Positions 34,951-48,815 of a stretch of 64,000 nucleotides of DNA are shown here, piece by piece. Each line of letters starts with the position of its first letter. Within the stretch, counting starts at the first letter, position 1. Below the pieces are notes generated by a model. It saw only the letters and a list, made by a program, of their open reading frames with translations, was not told the origin of the DNA and searched no databases. The position numbers were made by a program, and so were the translations under genes. Source of the DNA: Cricetomys ansorgei (Eukaryota > Chordata > Mammalia > Rodentia > Nesomyidae); the NCBI GenBank assembly GCA_026225945.1, contig JAMJFZ010002476.1, positions 928,001 to 992,000 on the forward strand, given 5' to 3'.

Positions 34951-37900
34951 ACATGTGTGTGCATATGTGTGAAAGCAACTGGACTTCCAATGTCATTTCT
35001 TGGCACCATGCACCTTTGTAGACAGGGTCTCTCATCATCCGTGATTAAGCTAGACGAGCTGGCCAGTGAGCCCAGGGATCTGCCTGCCTCTCCCTCCCCA
35101 GAGCTAGGATTATAAGAATTTACACCCAGCAGTTATTTTTTAGCATGGATTTTCTGGGGATCAACTTTAGACCCCCATGTTTGCAAGGCGAGATTTTTGC
35201 CAACTGAGGCATCTCCCAGGTCTTTTTTACTTTTTTGGAAACAAGGACTCATATAGCCCAGGTTGTCCTAAAAACACATTATGTAGACAAGGCTGGCCTT
35301 GGACTCCTAACTCTCCTGCTTTAGCCTTTCAAAAGCTGTGAGGCCTGGCTACGACTCAGCATCGGCTTATATCTTTGTTTATTTGTTTTGTCTTTTGAGA
35401 CAGGCTTTCTCTGTGGTAACTCTGGCTGTCCTGGAACTCACTCTGTAGACCAGGCTGGCCTGGAACTCACAGAGATCTGCCTGCCTCTGCCTCCTGAGTG
35501 CTGGGATCAAGGGCGTGCGCCACCGCCATTCTGCAGCAGTGGTTTACATCTTAAGACTGGCTTCCTGCTCTCTATTCTGCACTCCCTCTCTGTCCTGGTG
35601 TGCCGTCTTCCTCCAAATTGAAACATCCCATCGCAGAGGGCGGTGTGTGTAAAGGCACTATTCTCGGGCCGGTGCTTCCTGCCCTGCTCTTGAGAGTTCT
35701 GAGCCACTTGCCTTTTCCATGATGTTTTAGTGCACACGGAACTTTTTTTTTACACTATTGGAATCTGCAATGAGAAGAACCTGCTCCAGAGTAACCCCAG
35801 ATCCTAGGAGAATTAGATCTCCGGAAGAGATGGGAACCTGGCCAGTGATTTGGAAGCAGCCCCCTCCATTCGGCTGAGCCCAGCAGCCACACAGATCGCG
35901 TGCTGGTAAAAGCAATAACTAAATTCTTGCCACAAGCCACCGAATTTGAGGGATGTTTACCATGTGGTGGGTGTTGTAGAATAGGCACTGCCTATTCAGC
36001 GCCTCTTAACCCGCCTCAGGAACCCCCATACCCGCCCCCGTTCATCCGTGGCATCTTGGGTTATCTGTAAAGGCCCCTATAACACAACTGGCAGTTTCTC
36101 TCTCTCTGTCTCTCTCTGTCTCTCTTGCACTCTCTCTATGTGTATGTTTCTACTTCTCTCTCTGTCTCTATGTCTCTGTCTTTCTGTGTATCTCTGTGTA
36201 TGTGTCTCTTTATGTCTGTATGTGTCTCTTTATGTCTGTATGTGTGTGTGTCTCTCTCTCTGTATTCCTCTGTCTTAGACCACTCAGTCAGTAAGCAGTA
36301 GACCGGGGATTCACACCCAAGACTCCGGCCTCCGTTTGCTCCCTTCAATCCTCCTGACCCTCCACACTGACCAGTCCAGCTCTTCCGCCTCCCGGCCTTT
36401 CATGACTTCTTGGATCTCTTCCCGGCACTTCTCCTGGTACTCTGGATACTTTGCCAGATTGAACAGCACCCACGACAGTCCACTGGACGTTGTGTCGTGA
36501 CCTGTGGGCACATAGGTGTTGGAAGCAGGCAACTACCCTCAGGTGAATTATAGCGTCCCCCTGGGTGTTCCCCACACCAGGAGGACAGGGGTGCTTCTTC
36601 CCATCATACCCTTCAGCCGCACTCGGCATCCTCACCTTCAAACATGAAAGTATCCGCCTCAGCCCGGATGTCCTCGTCAGACAGTTCCTTTCCCTCTTCA
36701 TCCTGCGATGACCAGGGGAGCATGCTGAGCCCATCGCTTCCTATGTCCTAGGGGGCTCCCCCAAAGTCAGACCTACCTATTATCCCATTTGTATTTTTCT
36801 TTTCCTTCTTCCTTTCTTTCTACTTTTATTTCGTACATTGATTTATTTATGTGTGCAGACATTTAGTGTGTGTGTGTACTGTGTGCATGTGCACACAGCC
36901 ATGGTGCACACATGAGAATCAGAGGATAACTTGTGGGAGTTGCTTCTCTCCTTCGAACATGTGGATCCTGGGGATTGAACTCAGGCTGTCAGGCTTCGCA
37001 GCAAGCATCTTTGCCTGCTGAGCCATATCCTCAGCTCATCCCTTCTACCCTGCTCACTCAGAGGCTCCATACGCAGCCTGGGCTGGTCTCAAACGAGATC
37101 CTTCCACCTCCGTCTCCCAGAGGGCTAGAGTAACAGGTGTGCACCACTGTGCCTGGCCTCCTATCCACCCCTCTCTTAAACTAAACTGGGTATAAATATC
37201 CCAAGTACAGGACTGGAGAGATAGCTCAGGGGTAGGAGCACTGGCTGCTCTTCCTAGAGGTTCTGAGTTCAATTTCCAGCAACCACTTGGTGGCTCACAT
37301 CCATCTATAATGGAGTCAGATGCACTCTTCTGGCATGCAGGCGTACATGCAGGTGATGCATTCATATACAAAAATAAATCTTTTTTTTTAAAAGCAATCT
37401 GGGTGGTGGTGGCACACACCTTTAATCTCAGCACCTAGGAGGCAGAGGCAGGTGGATCTCTGTTGAGTTCAAGGCCAGCCTGGTCTACAGAGTGAATTCC
37501 AGAACAGCCAGGGCTACACAGAGAAACCCTGTCTAAGAAAGAGAGAGAGAGAGAAAGAGAGAGGGGGGAGAGAAAGAGTGCTCTTATAGGCAGTTCATAA
37601 TTGCCTATAACTCCAGCTCCACAGAGTCTGATGCCCTCTTCTGTACTCCGAGGGCACCTGTGCTCACACACGCACATCCCCTGACACAGACACAGACACA
37701 CATATTTTAAAGCAAAATAAGTGTAAAAACGAGGAGCTGAGGAGAGAGATGAGTCGGTAAGAGCACTTGCTGTACGAATATGAAGACCTGAGTTTAGGTC
37801 ACTGGTACCCATCTTTACAAACAAACAAACAAACCAGGCATGGCCAGTGTGCACTGGGGCCAGAGACAAGTAGATCTCTATTTCTGGCTGGACAACCAGA

Positions 37901-40900
37901 CTAGATAAAATGTCAAGCTTGCAGTTCCATGAGAGACTGTCTCAAGGAAGTAAGTCAGAAAGCAATAGTGGAAGACACCAAACTTCCTGTTCTGGCTGCC
38001 AAATGTGCATGTATAGGCACCCAGGCCCACACACTTACACGTGCATACTGTACACACAAACTTACAGGAGGAAAAGCTGTAGCTGAATGAGAGGGCACTT
38101 GCCTAGCATTCCTGATGCCCCGGGTTCAATTCTCAAAACCACAATGATAATAAAAATGAGCGTTATTTTCGCTGGAAGTTGGCTCAGTGGTCACAAGAAC
38201 TTGTTGCTTTTCTACAGGATCCTAATTCAGTTCCCAGCACCCGTGTCAGGCAGCTTCCAACTCTCTGAAACTCCAGGGAATCCAGTGCCCTCTTCTGACC
38301 TACGTGAGCATGTGCATTTGTGCGCACACACCCACATATAGACACATAATTATAAATAAGAAAGGGTATTTGCACGGAACCTCACCCTCTTGTTGTACAC
38401 TCTAAGTCACCTGTAGGCAACCAAAGAGCTGGCTATGGTAGCATAATCTGTAATCTCACCTGTAATGTCCGCACTCAGGAGGCTCAGAAAGGAAGATTGT
38501 ACATTGTGAGTTTGAGGCCAGCCTGAGAATAGGAAAAGGAGAGAGGGAGTGGGGAGGGAGAGACGTGGAGAGAAACGAATAGTTTGAGCAGGCAAGATGG
38601 CTCAGCAAGGAAAGGCACTTTGGCAGCAAGCCTGATGGATCCGAACCCACATGGTTGAAGGAGAGAAGCAACTCCCACAAGTTGTCGTCTGACCTCCATG
38701 AGAGCTCCGTAGCGTGCATTTGCACTCACAGACACACATAGACACAGGTACACACATGCACACACAAACCAGTGTAAGTGTTGTTTTTTTAGCTATTTAT
38801 TTTTATCTTACGTATATTGGTGTTTTGACTGCCTGTATGTCTGTGTGAAGGTGAACTGGAGTTAGACACCTGTGAGCTGCCATGTGGGTGCTGGGAGTTG
38901 AAACAGTGTCCTCTGGAAGAGCAGCCAGTACTCTTAACCACTGAGCCATTTCTCCAGCCCCAATGTAATTGTTTTTTGAGACAGGGTCACAGAATGTAGC
39001 CCTGGCTGTCCTGGATCTCACTTTATAGACCCCACTGGCCTCTAACTCATAGCAATTTGCCGATCTCTGCTTCCTGCATGCTGGGATTAAAAGCCTGAAG
39101 CATATGCCTGGCAAATCATTGGTTTTGTTTTTGTTTTTGTTTTTTGTTTTTGTTTTTTTTTAATAGCCAGGTGGTGGCAAACACTTTTAATCCCAGCATG
39201 CAGTTGGGAGGCGGAGGCAGGTAGATCTCTGTGAGTTCAAGGCCATCCTGGTCTACGGAGTGAGACAGCCAGAGTTACAACAGAGAAACCCTGTCTCAAA
39301 CAAAACAAAACAAAGAAAGAACCTGTACCTCTGTTATTGTTATTGGATGGGCAGGGCTCACAGCCTACTTTCTTAAGTATACAGAAATGTTCCACAAGAC
39401 AGACCACACAACTGGACTATAATGAGGCTCACTTAAATTAAAAGGACTTAAGTACTCTATTGTAACATCTAAATGAACCCACCCACATTATGCACCTACC
39501 CCTGACTCCTTCCTGTAATCCACAGGAGTTTTGAGACTCTTTTCCAGTAGCGGATGCAATCCCCGTGCCAGCCTCTAGGGGGCAGGAGCCCGCTCCCACC
39601 CCGTCTCACCTTGGCCAACAGCAGAACGTCTATGAAGTCCAAGGTCTTGCCCTGCTTGGCCTTGAGCCACGCTTCCGCGCCCTGCTGGCGCAGCGCCCGC
39701 CGGCGCTCCTGGATGACCTCGGTGGTGAAGTCGTGCACCGTGTCGCAGGCCCGGCGGAAGCGCCGCCCGTCGGCCGAGAGGTAGTAATAGACGAAATCTA
39801 GGTAGTGATGCAGGCGGTACTGGCGCCGCACCACCAGAGCACTCAGTTCGATGATGGCGGAGATGTAGTCGCTCATTCTCCTGCACAGAGAAGGGCAGTG
39901 AGTCACCGGCGCGGCCCAGAGACACACACGGGGCCCAGCCTCGGTTGCATAATGACAGAGGTCCAGAGGTCCTGTAGAGAGAGTGTGTATGTGTGTGTGT
40001 GTGTGTGTGTTTAATGTGTCTGTTTGTCCACGTGTGTCTCTGTATGCCTAAAGAGACCAAGAAGAGAATCTGATCCACTAGGGCCAGAGCTACAGATGAT
40101 TGTGATTGTGAGCTGCCACTTGGGTATCTGGAACGGAACCCAATTCTCTCCAAGGGCAGATGTTCTTAGTGTCTGGGCCACCTCTCCAGCTCCTGTGTTG
40201 TCTTTAGTCTATACTTTCTTTTCTTTTCTCCCCCTCCTCCCCCTCCTGCTCCTCCTCCCTCCCCTCCTCCCTCTCTCTCTTTCTGTCTCTCTCTGTTGAT
40301 GGACAAGCTAGGCAAGCACTTTACCAACTGAGCTATATCTCCATCCTTTTCTTTTCCTTTTTTTTTGGGGGGGGGCTGGGTTTTGTGTAGCCAAGGCTGG
40401 CCTTCAACTCACTCTCTAGCCAAGATGAGCTAGAACTTCTGATCTTCCTGCCTTCACCCACCAAGTGCTTGGATCACAGGTGTACACCACCACACATGGC
40501 TTGTTTTATTTAAATGTTTTTGTTTATTATTATTATTATTATTATTGTTAAGTTATTTATGTGTATGAGTGCTTTGTGGGCACATCTGTGCACCACATGT
40601 GTCCCTGGTGCCCTCAGAAATCAGAAGAGGGTGTTGAATCCCCTGGAGCTGGAGTTACAGATGGTGGCGAACTGCCATGTAAGTGTTAGGAACTGAACCT
40701 GGGTTCCTCTGCAATAGCATCAAGTGCTCTTACTCACTGAGCCATCTCTCCAACTCATGTTTTTATTTTTAATTACATATGCCTGGGGGCTGGGGGGGTG
40801 GGCGTGGAACTAAGTGTATGTTAACCACATGCAGGTGCCCTGGGAGGCCAGAAGAGGGCACCAGATCCCCTGGAACTGGAATTTCAGGCGGTTTGCTAAC

Positions 40901-43224
40901 TGCCATCAGGAGCGTTTAGAACCAAATTCTGGTTTTCTACAAACCATTAAGCGCTTGTAACCATTGACCCATTGCAGCAGGGAGGGTCAATCTCCCCTCC
41001 CACCCACACTGCCCTAGCGGCCACACTCACTCCTGGCAATCACTGTTGTAACTGAACACACATTTCTGAAGGCTGTCCAGGGTCATGAGGCTGACGTGCT
41101 CGAACATGTCAAAGGAGGCCACTGAGCCCTCTCCCAGACTACGACGCCATTTAGCCTGGAAGGGAGACACAAGGCTTAGCCTGGAAGGGAGACACAAGGC
41201 GACCCGGTGTGAAGACCACAGACCACAAGCTGGGGTGTGGGACCAGGCAGGTTCCCCACTGCCAGTCCAGTTCAGGTGACAGCAGGTGACACCACCCCAT
41301 ACACACACTTTGGTGCCTGCCCAGGTGAGACCAACCGCTCCCACCAGGGACTCACGTGCATGATATCTACACACTGGTTGAAGATCTTCATGTAGGGCTT
41401 CAGGATGTCAAAGTGGAAGGCGGGTGTGAGCAGGCGACGATGCCGGCTCCACTTGTTCCCTTTGCTGAGCAGAAGTCCATCCCCTGAACCCAGAAAACCA
41501 AGGCTAGAGACCTTTCCTGTCTCCCTGAAGCCCTCCAAGGGACCCCATACCTTTCCCACATTTCCCTGTGTAAAAGACAATCATTATGGCTCCATTTTTA
41601 GTATGAGGTGTGTTTTGTCTTTCGTCAAGGCCCTTGGAGAATCATAAACAAGCAGGAGGCACCAGGCCTGTCTTCCTTAACTGCCAGCTAGTGCCTGCTT
41701 TTTGTGATCTCAGTTTATCCTGAGATTGAAAGGTTATATAGGAAGTCTGAACCTGGGTATCAAAAAGAGAGGGAATCTCCAGCCCCAGGGGGAGACAATG
41801 CTAAACACCAGAAGGATAGTATTGCCCTGAAGATCTCAGCCAATGAGAAATCTAAGGGGCAGAGAGGTGTTAGAAATATAAAAACCAGTTTGGGATCAAA
41901 CTGGGGGCTAAGCAGCCATTTTGTCTCTTCTCTAAGCTAACACTCAATCTTGCAAAGTTATAAAAGAAACTGGGTGACTTTGACCACTCAGTGTCTCCGA
42001 TACTTTTTTTTAATATATACTTTATTTGTTTTTAATTCATGTGCATTTGTGTTTTGCCTTGCACGTATGTCTGTGTGAGGGTGTTGGATTCCCTGGAACT
42101 GGAGTTACAGACAGTTGTGAGCTGCCATGTGGGCGCTCTGGAAGAGCAGCCAGTGCTCTTGACAAGTGAGCCCTCTCGCCAGCCCCAGGACTCTTATTAT
42201 GAAGTGAGGATCATCGTTTCTCACTGTCGTTTCTCCCCTTCAGCACTCACCTAACCAAGGCTTCAGGAAGCTATAGAAAAACTCGTCCTTGGGTGCAATG
42301 GCAGCTGCGGAGAGACAAGAGGCTATGATGATCTGGCCCTTGACCTCTGCTTATGACTTTCTCGGGCCTCTCCTCTGGGCTTCTGCCTCCCACGTCACCC
42401 CACCTTCGCGTCCAGCCCTTGAGAAATCTTATGACATGCTGATGTGAACTTGAGTCTCACCTGCTCATCAAATACCTCCCAAAGCTCCCCATTGCTCTTA
42501 TAAAAGAGAGTGGAGTTAGGCAAGGTGTTTTGTGCTTGTAATCCCCTAATCCCCAGCTGAATCAGGAAGATCACTGTAAATTTCAAGACAGAGCCAGCCA
42601 TTGTGTAATAATAGCTTTTCTTTCTGTTTTTTAAAGACAGGGTTTCTCTGTTGTAACTCTGGCTGACCTGGAACTCACTCTGTAGCCCAGGCTGGCCTCA
42701 AACTCACAGAGATCCGCCTGCCTCTGCCTCTGCCTCTGCAGGAATATGATCTCTTAACCACTGAGCCATTTCTCCAGCCCACCACTGCTCAGCCATAATA
42801 GCTTTTCTTAAAGAAGAAAAAACAAACAAACTTGGACCTCGGTGGGTGAGGGTGCTTCCCACAGAGCCTGGGTTTACTCCCTGGGACTCAGAAGGAAGAA
42901 GGAAAAAACCGACACCCACAAATTGTCCTCTGACATGCACACACGTGATGTGGTGCATACTCATGCACGGGAACACACACACACATTTAATATATATAAA
43001 AGAAATCCAAGCTTTAGAAAACTATATATTTACTTATGTATCCGTGTTTGAATGTGTTGGCACATGCACCCACACCTGACAGTTGTATGGAGGTCAGAGG
43101 ACAACTTGTAGGAGTCAGTACTCCCCTCCTACCTGGGTCACAGATACCAAATTCAGGTTGTCAGGCTTGCCAACAATAAGCCAGCTCATTGGCCCTGAAT
43201 GCTGGACCTTCTTATCTTAAAAAA

Positions 43225-43292
<68 letters not shown>

Positions 43293-44537
43293 ATCCACAC
43301 TCAGCCTACCAGTACACCGTCGCCCACATAACTAGCCAGGCTGTATTTCCGTAGGAAGGAGGACACCCCTTACCCTCCCTGCTCTTTGCTATCAGCTCTG
43401 GCAATCTAAATCACAGCTGTAATCCCTCGGAGCGCCTCATCTGTCTGGAGCGCCTCATCTGTCTGTCTGTTCGCTGTGCTAGTCCCACGGGTCTCTAATC
43501 TGCCAACTCACCCTCCTACCTGTTACTCTCCAGCACCATGACGGGGCTCACTTTAAAGACATCAACCATCAGCCCTACTCCAGATTCGACTCCAAACAAT
43601 CAGCAGTACCCTCCAGCCCCGCCCTCTCCGCCACTTTAAAGACATCAACCATCAGCCCTACTCCAGATTCGACTCCAAACAATCAGCAGTACCCTCCAGC
43701 CCCGCCCTCTCCGCCACACAAGACCAACAGTCCTGAGCCTCTCTCCTCCTAAACAATGTCAGGTGCCCCTGGTTGTCGGAGAGCATGCTCGTGTTCCCCA
43801 AACTCCAGATCTGAGACAGAAGTTTGAAGTCAGCCTGTGATACACAGTGAGATTCATGCTGATTAAACAAAGAGTCAGTTGGTAAAGCTCTTGCCTCCAG
43901 ATGACCTGAGTTTGGTCACCAGAACTCATTTAAACAACAAAGCCAGCGAGATGATTCTGTGGGTAAACCCATTGTAGCCAAGCCTGGACACCTAAGCTCT
44001 GATCCCCAGGTCCCACAAGATGGAGAAAACCGATTCCTGTCTGGATCTCTGATCTCTTCACGTGTACTATGGCCTCTTCTCCTCTCCCTACATACCAAAT
44101 AAACGGATTTGTTTTTTAAGCTGCACTTACAATCCCAGCAATGTCGGATGTACAGAAATGTCTGCAGCTCACTATTGCCAGTCTCCTACTTGGCAAGCTC
44201 AAGGCCAGTGAGAGAGCCTGTCTAAAAGTAAGCTGGGCAAGCCGGATAGTGGCACAGGTCTTTAATCCTGGCAGAGGCAGGCTGATCTCTGAGTTCAAGG
44301 CCAGCCTGGTCTACAGAGTGAGTTCCAGGACAGCAAGGGTTACAACAGAGAAACTCTGTCTCCAAAAACCAAAAAAATAAAAAATTAAGGTGGGCAGCAC
44401 CTGAGGAACAACAGCTGAGGTTGTCCTCTGGTTTCCACGTGCATGCATGCATACACACGTGCCCCGCAAACCAACACACACACACACAGATACCACACAG
44501 ACACCACACAGACCATACACACCACACACACAGAGAC

Positions 44538-44568
<31 letters not shown>

Positions 44569-47500
44569 CACACCACATACACACATACCAAAAGCTGGAT
44601 ATTGCCCAAGTCACAAGTTAGGGAACCAAGAAGACCCCATTCTCCTTTCCTAACCTGCATCCACCATGTTTTATGGCTGGATCTGGCTGCCATGATGGCC
44701 AGAGAGCTCCAGGGACGTGGACATGGCAGCTCTGGCTGAGCCTGCACTAATGAGGCAGGTCATGGGGATGGAGAGGGGAATGCACCCTAGCAGTTCTTCA
44801 GGGGAAGAGACCACAAGGTATCCTGCAGCAACTGGATGCAGGGGTGAACTTCCTGCTACTGATAGCTTTGGACAGAAGTCTGGTATTGTAGTGCTGTTTA
44901 TTTTTGTGAAATGGCAAATCATAAGCTTTGCAATGAAATCTAGGAATGAACCCCGTGTCTCTGTGGGACACCATATCTCCAAGAACTTCGGGTGGGGGGT
45001 GGTTTGTGCTATTCAACATGAGGTCCCGAATATCAGGTATGGATCCCAGATCTTTGTAGGTGATGTTGCAAAGGCTAGTAACAGAGGAAAACCAGAGAGA
45101 TCAAAGCTGATGCAATGATCTGGGCTTGGTTGTACATGCCTGCAATCTCAGGAGGACGCAGGAAATTCAGAAGTTCAAGATCATATTGGGGCTACATGGT
45201 GAGTTCAAAGACAGCCTGGGACACCTGAGACTCTGCCTCAAAAAAAAAAAAACAAACAAACTTTTTCATTCAGTGAATGAATGAATCAAAGGGTGTATGG
45301 ATAAGAGGAGAAAATGGAGTTGGGAATGGCTCCAAGAGTAAGAGCACATGCACAAGTATGAGGACTGAGTGTGGGTCCCCAGAACCCAGGAAATAAGTCA
45401 AAGGCCAGTGACATGGCTCAGTGGATTTAGGCTTGCCACCAAGCCTAAAGACCTGAGTTGGATCCCCAGGATCCCTATGACTGAGGAGAGACCAGCTCTT
45501 GAAAGTCGTTCTCACCTCTGCACGTGTGCCTTGGCTTACGCCCACCCCAACACACATACAAAAGAAATAAGCAAAAATTGTAATTATAAAACACAAGTCA
45601 GGCAGCTGAGGGTGGGGGTGGCACATGCTTTTAATCCCACCACTTGAGAAGCAGAGACAGGCAGAGCTCTGTAAGTTCGAAGCCAGCCTGGTCTACAGAG
45701 TGAGTTTCAGGACAGCCAGAGTTACAAAGGAGAAACCCGTCTTGAAAAAAACAAAACAAGAAAGACTTGAATGAAGTGAGCGCTGGATTGAAACTGTTCC
45801 CTCTGCTTTCGTGAGTTCGAAGTTTGCATCCTGAAGGGACTTTCTGTTCTTTAATGAATCCACGCATGACTAAGAACGATCACAGATATGTAAATAGACA
45901 TTTTGGATGAATGGATGAGCACATGTGTGGGTGGGTAGGTAGGGAGGAGGTCGAATGGGTTAGTGGATGACTGCATGGAAGGATGCGTGTACGCATGCAC
46001 GCATGGATGGGTGGTTGGACGTGTGGCCGGATGAATGGACAGATAAACAGATGGATCAACAGATGGACAGAAGGACAGGTAAACAGATGGATGGACAGAT
46101 AGGTAGAATATGTAGATAGATGTGTGGACAGATGGATAGATGGACAGATAGATGGATAGACAGATCAATGGATAAATGGAAGGACGGACTGACGGATGAA
46201 CAGATGGACAGACAGATGGACGGATGGATGGGTGAATGGACAAACAGGTAGATGAATATTAGATAGATGTATGGCCGGATGGATGGCCAGGTAGATGGAT
46301 GGATGGATGGATTAATAGAGACAATAAATATAATAGATATAATAATAATATCCCTTGTATACCATAGAAAGGGGCTGAGTGGAAAGGCACCCAAGAAGAA
46401 GGTATGTATAGTTGGACATGACTCAGCCACCAATGCACACTCCCCTGCATTGGCCAATGGCATGCACAGTCATCCTTCAGCCGTACACCCTGCTGCTGCC
46501 TTTCTGTGCCCAACCCATGCAAAGTGATGCCAGTGACCCATGGATGGCTCAGCTCCACTCCCTGCCTGCAGGAGCTCCTGGGTGGGGTGGGAAAGGGAAG
46601 GAGAGGCCTGGACTGCCAATTATCAAAACCGAAGGGAGTGTGCCAGGCGACATTCAGTGTCCCTCGGGAGCCGCAGAGGAGAGGCTATACTGGAGGGGAG
46701 AAGAGGCTTCCTAGCAGAAGAGGCACTAAACACAAGATGGAGGATAGTCACTTTCCTCCTTCTGGGCTTTGACCTCCAGGCTGAACTAGTCAGGCATCTC
46801 TCTGACACCCAGATCTGTCAACTGCTGCCTGGTTCCTATACATGGCCTTGGCCCTAGCACCCCAGGATGAAGCTCAAGCCTGTCTGCTCTTTGGTCCAGC
46901 TCCTACTTAACTTGCAATCTCATTTCTTACTTCCCCATGCACATCCCCTCCATTCCAGCCAATCAGGGCACTCGAATTCCCCTAGCACCTTCCCACATCT
47001 GTACCGCTCCAGATTGACAAGGCTCTCTGACTTGGACTCTATACCCGACTGACTCCTATACATCCTTCAAAGCCTGGCTTCCCTGCCCCCACCCCAGGAA
47101 GCCATCTTCCCAGGTGAAGCTTCGCTTTCCCCAGCCTCTGGTCCCTCCCCAACCCTAATACTCTCCTTCCATGATGGTTGTACTAGAGGGGAAAGCTCCC
47201 TCTACTAGGCTGGTAATGCTGCTTCAAAGGACAGTGCTTCAGAAAGGCTCCTACTACACGGTACCCAGCTCAGAGAAACTCTTACACACAAAACTGTGCT
47301 TAAGGCTGGGTGGTGGTGCACACCATTAACCTCAGCACTCAGGAGGCAGAGGCAGGAGGATCTCTGTGAGTTCAAGGCCAGCCTGGTCTACAGAGTGGGT
47401 TCCAGGACAGCCAGAGTTACAACAGAGAAACCCTGTCTCAAAAAAAAAACCAAAGGAGGTGAGGGGGAGAGTAAAATACAAGACTAGGGAGCCGGGGTTC

Positions 47501-48773
47501 AGTCACAGAGTGTTTGCCTACTATATTTAAGGCACTTGAGTGCCATACCTGGTATCAGAGGTAGAAAGGTAGAGGGGGCCAGTGAGACAGCTCAGTGGGT
47601 AAAGGTATTTACCTCACAGCCAGACAGCCTTAGTTTAATCCTTGAGACTTACAGGGCAGAAGGATCCTTTGGACTACATACACACACACACACACGGACA
47701 CACACACACGGACACGGACACAGACACACACACACACATACAAACACACACACACACACAGAGACACACACACACAAATAAAAATAATATAAACAAGTCT
47801 TTTTTTTAAAAAAAGGGGGGGATAAAGAGATAAAAAACAGGAGGAAGGAGAATGTGGGAGTAAACCCCGTGTGTGAATTCCCACAGCAGCATTGTTCCCA
47901 ACAGCCAGCAGGTAAGAGGATAAAGTTTAATCCATCCATACAACAGATCTGTAAAAAGAACGCACCACTGGCCTAGATAGCCGTGCAGGTGATCGTGTAA
48001 AACGAGTGGCCGACTAAGAGAAACCAGACACAAAAATGTCCAGAAGCAGCAGGTCCATCTGGACAGAGAGCAGGTTCCTGGAGCCAGAGGCAAGATTGCT
48101 TCACAGCACAAGGTATCTGTGAGCTGATGAAAAGGCTTTGCATCTAGAGAGGGTAAGCTGTTGCACAACCTTGTGAACACATCAGATCATCGCCGGTGAT
48201 TCGCCTAAAAATAATGCACTGTACATCAGGCCAGTTCTGCCTCTAAAAGAAAAGAACAGGGCTAGGCATGGCAGGGGGCGGGGAAGGGCGGGGTGGGTGG
48301 GGAGGCCAGCTTGGGCAATAGTGATGGGGGACACACAACAAGAAGGTATGAGAGGGCTAGGAGCTCCTGCCCCCCCTGTACCTCCCTCCAGGCTGACTCA
48401 GCTCTGTTTGGTCCCTCTCACTCTCCACCCTGCTTCTCCCGTGGGCAGCCAGGGAGAGAGACCAAAAGGAGAGGAAAGAGAGCTGAAAGACCCAGGCGGG
48501 TTCGCCAAGTGCCTGGGCTCTGCTGGGGCTCTGTCTGGAGAATGCACACTAGCCTAGGAACCTGCTGATGGGAAGAGGAGGAGAAGTGCCAGAGAGAAAG
48601 GGAAGGAGTGGAAGTGGGGGGAGGAAAGGCAGTAGAAAAGAAAAAGGAAAAAAATATGGCGATGTGGATCAGAGGGTAAAGGTGCTTGCAGCCCAGCCTG
48701 AGGGTCCCAGGTCCACACTCGGGACTCACATGGTGGAAGGAGAGAACTGATCCCCACCATTTTATGCATATAT

Positions 48774-48815
<42 letters not shown>

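Noticed and set aside
39575..40153. 192-codon minus-strand open frame over Cyp4f39 exon 7
   Set aside because: It is out of frame with the true exon; the P450 frame at 39610-39880 is clear.
44421..44739. His/Thr-rich frames that could suggest metal-binding proteins
   Set aside because: They are read from an irregular CA repeat.
45851..46463. Long Pro/Ser/Ile-rich repeat proteins on the minus strand
   Set aside because: They are translations of the GGAT/GATA array.
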